Origin: Pocillopora verrucosa
Taxonomy: Eukaryota > Cnidaria > Anthozoa > Scleractinia > Pocilloporidae
DNA: 64,000 nt
Direction: 5' to 3'
NCBI RefSeq assembly: GCF_036669915.1
Contig: NC_089313.1
Span: 20,086,354 to 20,150,353, forward strand
Position 1 is the first letter of the stretch, and each line of letters begins with the position of its first letter. A program made the translations under genes and the position numbers. Below the pieces are notes generated by a model. The model made no database searches. It was not told where the DNA came from and saw only the letters and a list, made by a program, of their open reading frames with translations. This document shows positions 22,219-36,201 of the stretch, piece by piece.

Positions 22219-25200
22219 TTATCCGCTATGTGTCTCCATGCACCATTTGTAAGCATTTTGGAACATCTGAAGCCAAGGTGATGCTTTCAGTGAGTCCTGC
22301 CAATCAGGCGGCATCCAAGGCCACTGCCACAACAATGTGCATCTCTCGGGATGAGGCATCATCGCCAGATGTCGGCCATCCGGAGAGCACAGTCCCGCCA
22401 TACCCTGCGGGGATCCGTTGGGATTCTGCGGGTACTGAGTGGTTGGAACACCGTCGTCATCCACGAAGCACAGGGGAACTAGCTTGTTGGTAGTGACATC
22501 CTGAAGCACACTGTCGTTGCGGAATTGGATTCGTCCTTCACCGTGTGCAACCCAGATACCAAGGACAGACCCCTCCATACCACGGAACATCATGGCTGGA
22601 CTGGATTGGATCGAAACCGTCACGAAACGAGATTCAAAGCGTTCTGAAACATTGTGAGTAAAGCAAACACCCTGATTGGATCCTGTCGTATGGGCATCCC
22701 GCCCCACCCAGCCCAGCAAGCCCATCAGCTGACAGCCATTACATACTCCCAAACTGAAAGTGTCTTCCCGGGAGAAAAAGGCGTCTAACTGTGAGCGCAC
22801 AGTGCTGTTTATGTTACACACTGCAGCCCAGCCTTTTGCGGAGCCAAGCACGTCTGCATAGCTAAAGCCACCCACGAACACGGCACCACGGAATCCATCC
22901 AGCTTCATGGATCCATTGCAGAGGTCATGCATGGTAACATCCCATGCTTCAAACCCTGCCATGTGAAAGCTTGCCGCCATTTCTCTGTCGCCATTGCTGC
23001 CTTCTTCTCGTATAATGGCTACTTTAGGACGGACATCACCCAGTGGAGATGCAGGAACAGGTTTGAATGACAGTTTGTAATCTGGTGCGTGTCTCTTTCG
23101 AAGACCAAATTCCTCTTCCTGGACACACCGTGGATTTGTCTGCAATCGCTCGAGCTGAAAGCTTGTGGCCTCCCAGATATCTCGCAGATCAACCATGTTC
23201 TGCTCCAGCACGAGCTCGCCTCTGACCCGAAGGGAAATCATTGCATCCTCTCCCACTCCGACAGCCTTTCCTATCTGCAGGCAAGGAACATCCTTTGCAA
23301 GGAAAGCATTCATGACAAACTCAGTTTCGTCTTCCTTTACCTCCACCACAATTCCCAGTTCTTCAGCGAAAAGAACATCGGCCACCTTGCTCACCGTCGG
23401 ATTAAAGTTGTCTTGGCATGGGATGTTAATCGACAGGCCACAATTTCCAGCGAAGGCCATTTCCAGGAGGGTCGTGACCAGTCCCCCATCACTTACATCG
23501 TGGCCAGAGACGATTCTTCTCTCCGATATCAGCTGTTGAGTTGTTCTGAACGCGGCTTCAAAAATCTGAAATGGTATTCCTCAATCATTTATCATCGTAG
23601 AGGAACACAACGATACAACACTATCGTCACTTATAACGAGTTGAAGATGCAAACCTTCGTTCAGGTAATTAAAACCGCCAGGGTACAAACATTACTAAAT
23701 TCTACGCTGGATATTCAGATCACCCCCGGATAGTGCCGTTGATCGGCGAAAGCTTTTAATCTCAACATTACTTCTAGGCCCAACTCGAACTCAAATGTTA
23801 CCACTTGTGTTTTATGCATAAAACAAGCCCCAAGGGTTTGAGAGTCATCTTACCTTAGCGTTATCTAAATCAGGAGATTCGCTGCCAAGCTGATTGTAAA
23901 CCTGTGCCAGGGCACTTCCTCCAAGTCTGTATCTAGAGTCGCTGCCAAATTTGACCCACAAAAGGTTTCCCTTCCCATCTGGAATCTTCAGATCTGGGGT
24001 GACTGTGGCACGAATGTCAGGACAGGCAGCATACACTGAAATGACCAGCGACCCCGGAGATTTGACTGTGTCTTGACCAACCCTTGCAGCCATGCTGAGG
24101 GAATCTTTCCCTCCATCTACAGCAACACCCAGGGATGCCATCACATCACACATGGCTGCGCAAGCATCATACAGAGCAGCTCCCTCACCTGGTAGTTTGG
24201 CAGGCCACATCCAGTTACCACTGCATTTAACATCCTGGCACAGGAGAGAAGATGTTTCACATAGTTTGAACAGTAGTTAGGATATGGAAAGGTTTGTTTG
24301 ATGTCTATGTTCAAAAGCCAAGCTTTGCACCCAGATGACATAGACTGATGTCAGGATAGAAGATATTTAGAAAATTAAATCAGCACTCAAGCCAAATGGC
24401 CCACAATACGCCGCAGTTTATTCCAATTCGTGTGGCATGAAGCAACTAGGAGTATTACCACTCCCACCTGAATGAGATACCACTCCTTTACAAGGTTACC
24501 CCCCACTGGTCCCCCCTCCCCCTCCACCCCCACCCCCGAATTTCGTCAGGTTTCCATGGCAGTTTCTCGACCAGCGTGCCTGGCGTGTTTCGAAAAAGGG
24601 CAACTCGCAGAATAATTTCGCTTGTGTTGCAAGTTGTAAAATCGACCTCTCTCGTCCTTGTGGGTTTAAAAAGTGTTCTGTCTGCATCTTTTATATCAGT
24701 TTCATTAAATAAAAATCATCTTCCAGTCTGACCACTACAATTCTTCCATACTCTCTTTGAGAGGCCATTATCACACAGAAAGAAAGAAGTTTTTTCTGTC
24801 TTTCTGAAAATGACAGGAGTAGGGAATTTCTTGACCAAAATGAACGTCCTGATCTCGAGATGTCCGTGAGTCCAAGAACAGAAAGTAAAACCTTTAAGAG
24901 AGGTCATTCTGTGGAATTCAACTCACTTTTTCAGTTATTCTGGGAAGCTTTCAGGTTGAATGGTTCACCTAAAATTCACCATTCAAAGCATCTCACTTCC
25001 TGAGATTCTAACGAAGGTCTAAGCTTGACACATCGGTTTTAGAAACTCTTCACGGTGGCAATGCACATTATCACCTCAGTTGATAAAACAAATTAAAAGA
25101 AAAACAGATAACTAAAAAGATTAAAAGAATTCGAGCTCTGTCGTTGCGTTGAAAGATTTCATTCATATATTACAAGGCTGGGAAGACGAAAGAGTCTGAG

Positions 25201-28200
25201 CTTTTCGCCAGAAATTTCAAGTTTATTCAAGTTGTAAAGCTTACCTTCAAATCTGATACTCTAGCAAAAACCAAGTTGGTAAGTGCTTCTCCCACAGCCA
25301 TACGTGCGCCACATCCTGGGTCAACGAGAGCTTTGATTGGTTGTTCCCCTATTGCGGTTGCTGAGCCCACAGTGTCGAAATGCGTCAGCGCGGTAACCGC
25401 CACGTCGGCCACAGGAGTATGTAAGGGACCCACGCATTGTTGCTGGGCAACCAGACCAGTCACACTGCGGTCAACCTTAAAGAGCAAACAGAATGTTTCA
25501 CCTACGATATAAGACAACAGAACCTAACTAAAAACTTGGGACGCTTTCCAGGTTCTGTGACATTGAGGAATTTTGCAACTGGTTTCAGTTTCTTAGTGAC
25601 AAGTTTAAGTATAATCTCCTTAGCAATGAACGTAACTCAACATGAAAAACTTAAAAACTTTACTCCCAAACATTACAATGCATATTATCCTCTATACATT
25701 TCCTATGGGCATTGACAACAATAAATGCTTTAACAATCCAGAATTTATTTAGTTGGCAATCATAACCTTGATTCTCTTGACCTCAATATGTGATTCAACA
25801 GTGACACTGAAGGGTGAAACTGAATACTGGTCACTCTTAGGGGTAAAAGGTTTCATGCGACAACAATTCACAACACTATCACACAATGACATTATATTAC
25901 AAAACTACAGTCTACCCTGTCGTGGAAATAATTTTGTCCAAGATTGTGCTTGTTTTAGAGCCACGATTTGCATACCTTAAAACTTATGGTAAAAACAATT
26001 TCAGCAAAGCAATGTGTAGGTGAGTTTGTAACAGAATATTCTGGATAAATCCAAAAAATTCTCGGGAAACCACCCTTCTTTCTTGGAAGCATCAAGGTTG
26101 AATGATACACATATATTCATCAGTCAAAACAGCCAGCTTCCAAAATATAAAACCAGACAATACAGCTACAAAATATTTTTTGTATACAATGTAGACATTC
26201 TTATCACATTCACCCACTGGATGAAAATGAATAACAATAACCAGCATATACTGTACAATGATGTACGATGTTTTTATTATATTGATTAATAAAGAAAAAA
26301 GGAAGAAACCCTACCTTATTTGTAAGATATCTCTTACTGGCAACAGCTGGCAGACGTAAAACTCTTTCCAACATTTCTTTGACTGTGAGTTCAGGTGGTA
26401 TACACAATGGAACTAACTTCAACTTTACACGTTCAAACTTAAAAACCTGTGAGAGGAGGAAGCAATATGTATAAATTGCAAATATCAAGTAGTCTACATA
26501 ATAATTATAGATTCTCCATCATGTTCCACTTATGGAAAATCATATCTATATTTCATACATTGAAGTTAATACTGAAGAACATCATAGATAAATTACAAGT
26601 CTCTTTAATTTTTACTTAAGTGAACTCGATTTCCAAAAAACCTACAAGCTGAATATAAAGTTACAAGTTCCTCTTAAAAGAAAAAAAACTGGATGTGGGG
26701 TAATGTGAACTAGTCTCTCTTGACCCAGCTCAGTTATATTATTAACAAGCAGACTGTTTCCTTGGTTACACCCCTTAGAGATGGACTACCTTTCTTGGCA
26801 TTTTGCCAAGTACAACTTCAAGTTCAAGGTCCACAGGATGTGTGGCTATTCTCTGTCTTTTGTTTGGGATGCCATTTTCCTCAGAACAAGGCCCATTCTT
26901 TGAGTCAGTATGAGGTTCATCTTCAAGCACAATTTTCCCATCACCTACAAATTTTGGGAAAACAATTTTAAAAATGTCTGCTTGGCTGAAAGCTGTTGTA
27001 CATGCAAAACATTGCACAAAACTTGAATGTGTTTAGAATGGAGTGTGATAAACTGTTAATTAAAAAAAAAAGAAAAAAAAAACACAGGACTACATGTAAA
27101 CTATGTAGTTACACAAAGTGGAAAGAACTGCAACAACACTTAGGGTAAAAATATACTCAAAACACTCAATGGATATGTTTAAAGGAACATACAACTAGTT
27201 GTCTGATTTCAAGTTGTTTGTAGTAACTGTCAAAAACAAATGGAACTGAATTAATCTGGTGTAATCACAAGTTGGCTTTTCTCTCCCTTTTTCCAGATCA
27301 CAGAATTTGTTACTTTCATGGGAGGAGGAAAGAAAGAAAAACAAACTGAATGAAAATCTCACAGCAGACCAGAGTCAACAACATACTCCACCCAAATTCA
27401 GTTAAGGCAAAAATTATGCCAACTTTCATTCCCACTCCTCCTAGAAGACATATTAGAAGTCCAACTTGTTTATCCATCCCATGTCTAACCTGTTATTTCC
27501 CCTACAAAGGACACTGGCACCTTCTCCCTATCGCATATCTGTTGGAGCAGGTCTCTGTCTTGGGCATGCACCAACAAGGCATTGCTCTCCTGGTACTCAG
27601 CACCCCACAGTTCCAGAACAGAAATGGTTGGATCACCAAGAATGAAGTCTTTCACTCGAATAACAGCCCCTGCTGGTTCCGATATCTCTTTAAGAACATT
27701 ACCTGAAATGTTTTGCAATGAAATAAAATTTCTTACAAATAACATTCATTAAAAAAATTAGAATATTGAATGGATGGGATGGGACTCAGAGTTCATTTCT
27801 TCCTTCAGCCCTGATATTATCTCCCACTTATAAAGACTGCATTAACCCTTAAACTCTCAAGATCCAATAAGTAATTCTCCCTACTTACTGCCATTTTTTG
27901 CTTGTCTTTAGACAGAAGTACAGTATTTGGTCCTATATTGGAATATTTCCCTCTAGCTGATAAGCTCCTCTGTTCTTGTTATTTATTTACAAGATAACGA
28001 GTAGGGATTGTAAGAAGAAGTTACATGTTTAATCACTTCTGGGAGCAAAACACTCAACTGTAATTACATGTATGTCTAGAATCATCTTTGCCACTAAAAA
28101 AAAAAAAGTCAATATTTTTCATTATTCAAGGTGAGGATGTTACTTACAAAAGACATGAGAAATCCTTGTCTCTCATCAATATCTAAACTTCTACAAAACA

Positions 28201-31200
28201 CTCATTTACTTCCAGATATCATAAAAATCTTACCATTTCCTCCAGCACCCTGATCATGTATACTACAAATCAGGTTGTCAGACCCCATCTCAATACAGGC
28301 TCTGATGGCTCTATTAAGTTTCTGTTCCATTTCAGCATCACCACGTTGAACAGCACCAAAGTCCAACTCTGATTCATTGTCTCCTTGAACCTGAATTGAT
28401 GACGCAGCACCACCTCCTACTCCAATACGATACACAGGCCCACCAACTTTGACAACTTCCATTCCTTTAAAAGAAAAGTACTGTGTTATATTTGTTGGTA
28501 ATACTCCCTGATCAAACCTTCTTCAACAGTTTCTTTTTCTGACATGTGTTATATGTTGAGCAAATTGTCGAGCAAGTACTACCACATGGTAAGGGCATGT
28601 CTTTCTGAAATAAACATATAGTCGCCTGGCACCTTGGTCCCAGTAATTGCAGTATGATAATCATAGCTCAGGACACAGGAAGTTTCAACATGTCTAAGAA
28701 TTATTTCTGGATATATGATAACAAATATGTGGCACCCTCAAATAAAAATTATATACCTTAAGTAAAACCAAAAATTCAATAAATCCTTCAGCAGCTAAAT
28801 AAGGAAATACATGTACAGTATCCCCAGTTGCTTTGTGCTTTGAAAACTGGGCTGAGCTCTGGCAACTTTCAGGATCAGTCTCACAAGCAGACTATCCCTT
28901 TGGAGCTGTGTTTAACCCTTTAACGCCTGAGAGTGACTAGCATCTAATTTCTCCTCACAATATCACCCCACAAAATCACCCATAAAGGTCACAAGAAAAA
29001 AGGAAATGATCACTGATGATAGAAGCTCCAGATTGTTAAACAAATTCTCCTTGTCAGTACCTTTAAGAATGTATTAAGAACTGTATGGAGAATACATCTA
29101 CTGATATTAGGGTGTAGAGGGTTAAACTTACCTTTCTCAGGCTGCAGTTTAGTCACATTCTCTCCATCAATCATACCAATACCACCACTGAACATGATTG
29201 GTTTGACCCACTCACGTCGCTGTTTGTTTGGTAGCATCATACCAAATGACCTGGCAAACCCAGCCAAGACTGGTTCTCCAAATTTATTGCCATAATCTGA
29301 TGCTCCATTACTGGCCTCTACTGCAATCTCAACAGGAAGAGCCATGTTGTTTGGATACACAAATTCTGCATCTTCCCAGGGAAGTTCATAACCTGACAAT
29401 GAAGAACAAATAATTACATTTAGTTGCAAGGGAAATTTGTATCTTGGTTTGAGACAGCTTATGTTTATTTTGCATTGTTTTCCTCAGCATGAAGTGGAAA
29501 AAAAAAAAATCCTGATCAGATCTGCTCCACCTGCTCAATCCCAGGAGTGAATAGGAAGTTTCTCCTTAACCCTTTAACTCCCAAGATCTGATTTTCAATT
29601 CTCCTCTCTAGCTGCTACACATTTCCTTGTAAATAAATTGCAAGAATTTAGTGTTAGATCGAAACTTCTAACTTCTACCTGATAAGTTTGAGTACTCTCA
29701 TTAGATGTTAGTTGAATTATGTGAGGATGTTATGGGGAGAAGTTACGTGTTAATCACTTCTGGGAGTTAAGGGTTAAAAATATCAACACATCATTGAGAA
29801 AATGCACAATGAGGATAAAAAAAAAATAACCAGGCAAATTGTAAGGAGAATAAATTATAAAATCTAGGAAGCAATAGGGTAAGGCTACAAATGAATTCCA
29901 AACTTCATAATGAAATGTTCTTGAACCATTTACTGTCTTATACAGTATTCTCCGTTATTTTGAACTAATAAAGCAATCTTTTCACCAGATGAATATTCAA
30001 AGATTCTAAATGATTTTAGGCAATAAGAAGTGGTATTCACCCTTTAACTCCCAGACCAAGTTTGCAATTCTCCTTACTGTCAACCATACAATTCTTATGA
30101 TGTTAGTTCAGAGAATTAAGTATTGGGGATTAACTAATTATCCCCAAATTGATATTTTTCTTTATTCTTGTCACTTATCTGATTGATATTGTATTGACAT
30201 TGTAAGGAGAAATTCTGTCTTGGTCACACATGGGAGTTAACAGGTTAAAGGTGTGAATTTTAACAGTTATTGCCTGAAAAGGAGAACATCTGTATCACAA
30301 ATATCTCTCATGCATGAATCCAATTCAATGATCTTAGTCTCAAATTGCTCAGTGCTTGGAAAATTTACCCTAAAAAGACAAAAGACCTTAGGTTCATCCC
30401 CCTTTGAGAACAGTTTCTTTTCCTGAGCACACCCCATCACCTTTCAAAAAGACACAGACGTTTTCTTTCTCACCTGGAATATGAAGATTGCCAAAGCAAT
30501 ATCCAGCTGTACCAGCAACAACATGTGCCCCACGACCAGCAGCCTGAACATCTCGGATCCTCCCTCCTGTACCAGTAGTCGCTCCTGGGAATGGTGCCAC
30601 ACCTACCAGTAAAAGAAGACCTCCAAGTTAGCTTTAGTTTAATACAGTTGATTTTACCACATATTTTTTTTTAAATCATAGGTCAACATTAATAATTACA
30701 CAGAACTTAACCCAAATATTCTTCACAATTTCCTACAAATGTTGAATCATCAACAAGACAGTAAAAGAACTTTTTAATGCTTTAGTTACTGCCAGTTAAA
30801 CCTTTTTCAAAGTACAAACAAGAATTTCAAGTACTGCATCATTGGCATCTGGATGAAGTTAAAGTCTGTGGAGCATGGTAAAGTTTAAGTCCTTTGAAAA
30901 GATGTCATTTCTAACCTGTGGGAAAGTTGTGTGTTTCAGCAGTGAAGATGATGTGCCTCAGACACTTGTGCTTCATTTGAAACTTGGCAGCTTTCTTACA
31001 ATCTTGGGGAAGAAGCAAGGAGACCTCAAAACCAGTAATCGCACTGAAAAATAAGAATGGCTTATTCTGAATTCCTCTCTGACTTATCAAATTTACCATG
31101 TCTATCAGTTAGTCATTAATTGTGTAAGAGTTACCAAAATTCTATTCTAAACAAAACTTTACCCTTTACACCCTGACATCGGAATGAATATTCTCCATAC

Positions 31201-32532
31201 TGTTCTCTAGACATCTCCTATAGAGCTGGTAAGGAGAATTTCTTTACTAATAAAGAGCTTCTTAAGTTGGTGATCATTTCCTTTACTCTCATGACCTAAA
31301 TGTTTGATTCAGGGGTGATACTGAAGGGAGAAAATAAATGGTAGTCACCCTTCCTTATCACGCAATAAAAATTCTTGGTTTATCCAATCTTCCATGCAAC
31401 ATCATTTTGAGTACAAGCTTATTAATACCTTTTCTTGTCATTTATTTGATAATTAACTCAGAGAAAAACTGTTGTAGAGTGTAAGTAAAATTTGGGCTTA
31501 ACTGCAGAATACCCTGGCACTAATTTTCATCAGAGGGCCAAAACAAGTTTTTTCGTTTGATAACCCTCCTTCTTTGAAGCATTTACATCACTCAAATGGT
31601 CATAAAATAATGCGGGGTATTTTGCAGTTATTCCGAAATTTTTGTTGGTATTTGCGTCACTGTCAGTACCTGCTATTGTCACTAAATTTAATAACATTGT
31701 TGTTGTTGCTTGTTTCCTGTGTTTTCATCACCATTTTAAACAAAGAGTCTTCCACATCCTGTCCATCAACTGTCAATTTTCCTTTAAAGAACCAATGGCG
31801 TGAATGCTCACTGTTTGATTGAGCCAAATCAAAACATTCCACACTGGTTGGATTTCTTTTCACTTTCTCTTGGAATAATTTAGTGTAGTAATCCAGATCC
31901 CACTCGTCGAATGCAAGTCCAAGATCCCGGTTCACTTTTTCCAAAGCCGTACGGCCCTCGGCCATTAAATCAACTTCATAGCATCTCTCTGGTTTGACAT
32001 TCACTCTAAAACTCGTCAGTGGCTTCTCGTAACGACATTCGGTCATTCTGTCGTGAAGCTTAGCGACAAGCGCATTCTCCTCGTCTTTCGTGATGCCTTC
32101 CGTGTCAGTCCTGTCTTTTGGTGTGACATGAATCAAATATCGAACTGATTTTTCGATGCGGTCGATCCTTTCCAAACCAATCGAACGACAAATAGAGACT
32201 GCGTTTGTCGACCAAGCTGTTGAAAAATTGAGCCTCGGTCCAATTTCAATCATTACTTTGTAACCGAGTTCTGGGGCTTTAGATTCATCCAAAAAAGACC
32301 TTCGACCAACATTTTCCACTTCGAAAGAGTTCGTCAACAACCACAGCAAATTCTTCGATTCAGCCTCGTCTAGCTTGTTGTTTCCTTGTATACTTACGTT
32401 AAAACATATTTCTGTCGATAGGTCTGTTACATCCAACCTAGCAGACGCCGATTGTAACTCAGAAATCGTTACATCATGTCGTCCAGAAGACAACCCAGGA
32501 AACCTGTAGAATCGTTCAAAATCGTCCGCCAT
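22219..32532 (-). CDS. PFAS: Phosphoribosylformylglycinamidine synthase (FGAM synthase, PurL-type), complete
   Basis: Eleven exons, 5' to 3' on the minus strand: 31670-32532, 30916-31043, 30474-30602, 29132-29392, 28234-28464, 27490-27702, 26790-26944, 26315-26446, 25245-25475, 23854-24234, 22219-23565. They total 4071 bases (1356 aa) in one frame; human PFAS is 1338 aa. It catalyses step four of cytosolic de novo purine synthesis: FGAR + glutamine + ATP to FGAM. Visible motifs: [50 protein letters not shown] and GHDVSDGGL in the synthase part. The class I glutaminase follows, with GVCNGCQ (catalytic Cys, about residue 1180) and HPER. Start chosen at 32532 (aaaATGG context); an in-frame ATG at 32547 would add five residues. 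Introns are loaded with MITE-like repeats. No key residue appears lost. Confidence 0.96.
25755..25852 (+). repeat. Partial family-B MITE in PFAS intron
   Basis: Contains ccttgattctcttgacctca, gtgattcaacagtgacactgaag and tggtcactcttagggg, the right-hand part of the element seen whole at 31160, 52057 and (inverted) 28912. Confidence 0.6.
27843..28045 (+). repeat. Family-A MITE-like element (diverged) in PFAS intron
   Basis: Begins ttaacccttaaactctcaag, with taattctcccta soon after, and ends gtaagaagaagttac...cacttctgggag. It shares the outline of the better-preserved copies at 29566 and 30039. Confidence 0.6.
28912..29125 (-). repeat. Family-B MITE-like element, inverted, in PFAS intron
   Basis: Ends ttaaccctttaacgcctgag and gggtgtagagggttaa form the termini. 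Inside, in reverse, are agtgactagcatctaatttc, aaatgatcac and tatggagaatacat, the complement of the copies at 31160 and 52057. It abuts a PFAS splice donor at 29132. Confidence 0.75.
29566..29776 (+). repeat. Family-A MITE-like element in PFAS intron
   Basis: Termini ttaaccctttaactcccaag and gggagttaagggttaa are inverted repeats. The interior has caattctcctctctagctg and agtactctcattagatgtta. Length is 211 bp. Confidence 0.8.
30039..30246 (+). repeat. Family-A MITE-like element in PFAS intron
   Basis: Termini accctttaactcccagac and gggagttaacaggttaa. The interior includes atgttagttcagagaatta, ttgatatttttctttattc and gtaaggagaaattctgtctt, which recur closely at 49266, 53283 and 56510. Confidence 0.8.
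31160..31352 (+). repeat. Family-B MITE-like element in PFAS intron 1
   Basis: Starts taccctttacaccctgacatc. It contains attctccatactgttctcta, ggtgatcatttcctttactc and tgattcaggggtgatactga, then ggtagtcaccctt. The same order is seen at 52057. Confidence 0.75.
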
Positions 32533-35500
32533 TTTGCATGCTGCCATGTGCTGCAAACGTTCACGTGACTTGTTTGAAATTCGACCCACTCGCGCCAAAC
32601 TTATCCTGTTTCAGTCCTTCCCAGCGAAAAAAGATCTGTAAAAGACTGGGTTACACAAGAAGCTTATGATCAACTTTTACTGCATTATCACCAGGTTAAG
32701 ACAAATTCAATTCGCATGCAATATGAAAATAACTTTTATTACTTAAACATACCCCAAAGATTTTCCCGATATTAAATATGGCGTAACTTTTGTTCGATCT
32801 CTCGCCAAAATTCCGCAAAGTTTCTTCCTTATCTCTTTAAAGAGCCCTTTTATTCGACTATCAATATTTCGAGTTGTTATATTCAAGAGGCTGCAGTAAC
32901 GACGAAAACAAGGCTTATCCAGTACAAGTAAACAAATAGCCAAGATTTCTATTCAACCATGAGTATATTTATCCAAACTCAGTGAGTTATAAACATTCCA
33001 GTGATTAAGATGTGAGTCAGAGAAGTTTCCTCTTGAAACTAAGTTACTCGGACACGTTTCGACAAAACATCGAAAAACAAAGAATAACTTTCAATTAGAA
33101 ACGCCATATTGATGCCTCTCTGAGGATCAATATATCCTTACAGCTAGAAATGGTATTAAATGAAAATAAAAAGTCGAAAGAAATGGCTGAGTTGATTCCT
33201 TTTTTAGCTGAAGTACGATTCTGTCATGTGCACAACTTGCATGGGATTCGCATGAAATTAGGACGGAATCTTAATTAGAGCTCAATTCATTTTCACCAAC
33301 ACAGCAGAAAGCGCTAAAAACGCAGCAGAAACAAAACATTTCATCCTTGAATATTTGCGTAAGTATCAAACCTTCTCTCATCCTCGCCTTCCTTTTAATA
33401 TCATCGTTTTAAAAAACTGAGTTGTATGTTTTGGTTACGCGTTTTCCAATAAAATAGTAAAACCGCTTCGTTTTGTAGTCTTTGTACTGCAACAAAAACT
33501 TTTAACTAGTCCACTAGCTAAGAAATCTTAGCTTGAATTTCTAACCAAGCTTCGTTCAGTCAGGTGTTGTTTCAGCGGAGAAACTGTGTTTTTCAATTTC
33601 GAAAAATTATAGAAATTTTTATGGTTGTTTGTACACATTTATCACGTTACTATACTACCAGGGCCACCATATAAGCATGTATGAAAATGAACAACTTCAA
33701 ACCACGTTTCCTTGTATTTCTCCGGCCATATGTTGAGCTCTATCGATCCAGAATTCTCAGTAATGAATCGTGCTTTTTCTTGCTTGGTGATCTTTTCCTT
33801 AAAGCGTAAATTCTGAATATGAAAATTATGCGGAAAATATTTGTACATCGTCCTGTTTTGGACGACTTATGCCATTCTACTAGAAAGTCGTAGGAGCGTT
33901 ACGTAATTGATTCAATTATGATTAAAAGTTGCATGACTCTAGAAATTTTAAACTAAAAACCTTAATGTTGCAAATTCTCTTCTTTACTTCCTTACTATCA
34001 ACTGACTTGCGGTAAAATAATTGAAAAAGTGAAATAACAGGATATATTCTGAGGCAAAATTGCACAATTTCTGCGGTAATATCTAGTGTGAATCTGATCG
34101 ATGCTTTGGCTAAATCTATTGAATCACAGGAAGCGATCACGTCTTAAAACTTCCTGCAAATTTCTACTTTACGACAAAAAGAATTACGTAATTCGACAAC
34201 TGAAACAAATTAAAGTGCATAAACCCAGATATAGCGAAAAATTTCGAACCTATGACAAACCAATGACTAGTTTGTTTTCTCAGGCTGACTTTTCATATCA
34301 TTTAGACAATCTCGCAAGATTTACGCAGGGTTAGGCTTAATAAAAGTCTAAGAGGAAAAAAAAACTCAAAAGTGCGTTGAAGCCGAGTCTAAGTCATGTT
34401 ATGTTATGTGGTAGAATCCGTCGCTTGTAGTAAAGTATTGCAATTTGAACACCGAACATACTAAAAGTATTTCATTCCGTTGCTTTGGCTGTTTCATCTT
34501 AAACAGAAATGCAACTAAGACTTAGATTTCATGTGAGTACCGATTCGGGTTTTAGCAGCCGAATCTTACAATACGTTACATAGCAAAAGCCGTTTCACTG
34601 TCGTATGTGTGGTTAAAGATGGCAATCAGATTCACAGAAAACAAGCCCTTCGTGGGCCATTTCACATTTTCTAGTACCTGTATTTTGTTACCTCTTCCTT
34701 CGCTTCTTTACATTACACAGCAATGCAAATGACACTGTTTTTGACCCGAATTATTTCAAGTATCGGAATCGCATACTCTTGTATTAGGCCTTGCAAATCA
34801 AACTTACAGGCCATCAAACTTTATACAGTTCTATCTTTCATGTGACGGCTCATTTTATATTCCAATTGAATAACAAATAACATGAAACGTATAACAGTTC
34901 AAATGTAGCGGTTCATTTTCTAAAATTCGCAATGTATTATTGGGTCGTTGTATCTCGAAAGGAATTCATTCCGCAGTGGGTACGTTATCTTTAGTCTTTA
35001 TGGTTTAATCATTCGAATTGATAATTTTGCGAAACAAACAGTCTTTAAACATAGAATTCAACTGAACCATTGTTTTGCCTCAAAAACGTGTCTTGAATGT
35101 CGCTGATTCAAAGTCAAAGTCAAAGCCGCGAAACAGCAGAAGCGGATTTTCCTTCACGCTCATTAGGTCATACATGATACGGATTCAGAACATCCCCTCT
35201 CACCACCCGACTGAAAATCTGAACAAAAAATTAATAACGAACGCAGTGGATTTTCTGAGCGCAGATGTTTCTTTTCATTTTTACTAACTATTTTTCAAGT
35301 CAAAACAGAGCATAAATGCAAAAGTTGCTTTCACGCGGTGTTCAATATCATGCCTTGAACATGATGAAGAGAGCATAAATTCCCAGCATGTTTCGCCTTC
35401 AACGCCCGAGATAGCCTACTGACTGAAAGATAAACTAACCACAAACGAGTTTTATATTTAAAAATTTCGTTTTTTTATCTCTAGTTGTTGATGCTGCATT

Positions 35501-36201
35501 TGATAGAGTGTGAGGGCGAAAGTCGACATGTTCAGCGACGCCATTTGATGTATTACGTAATATGCTCGCGAGCTTTCAAAGTTTCCTTGCGTTCGGCATT
35601 CGTTTGGAATAAGAAACGCTGCAATGGCTTATTTCCACCCAAAAATTATAACCTATGAATTATTGCCCACTGTTTTTCACTCGCCAATGCGTTTAGCAAC
35701 ATTTTCTGAGATTTCATCGGCTATGCAAAGAGACTTTGGGCTAACCTTAGCACCCCTCAAGATGTAAACTTTTCATTTGGTGCTCAGAAATTACAGGACA
35801 CCATCAGTTTTTGTTTATTTCACGTTTTGATTAATCCCCCTATAAACAAGCTAGGCGATCCATAAATTGCCAGAAATTCAATTTTTCTGTCTAAATGATC
35901 TAAGAACCAACGATGGGGGAAGAAAATATTGCAAAAGGAAAACTGGGGAACGTATGCATGTAGAGCAAAACATGTGTGTATCAAGGCGCTCATTTCGACC
36001 GAAATTGTTCTTGCCTTCTAGATCGATAATAATTGCATTCAGGTTCATCAATATGCTTAAATAGAGATCTTGAAAAAAAAAACATACGACTTACCTGTAA
36101 ACGACTTCAAATACCGAAAGATGACGATAAGGAGCATTGCCGAAGCCTTCAAAAACTAGCGAGTTCAAGGTTTATGAACATCAATCCTTCCCCAATTCTG
36201 C
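32533..36201. other. Upstream region of PFAS to the scaffold gap; no gene recognised
   Basis: The PFAS promoter should lie just above 32532. Minus-strand frames at 32743-32943 and 33642-33848 and plus-strand frames at 34101-34334 and 35075-35287 show no motif or supported exon boundary. The 3' exons expected for the ERG-type channel (rest of the cyclic-nucleotide-binding-like domain and tail) were searched for here by eye and not found. Confidence 0.45.

Noticed and set aside
22230..23733. Plus-strand open frames (87, 124 and 214 codons) opposite the last PFAS exon
   Set aside because: They are antisense to a well-conserved coding exon and have no recognisable domain.
33642..33848. 68-codon minus-strand frame that reads as plausible protein
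   Set aside because: It could not be linked to neighbouring exons by phase or assigned to a family; not enough support to call a gene.
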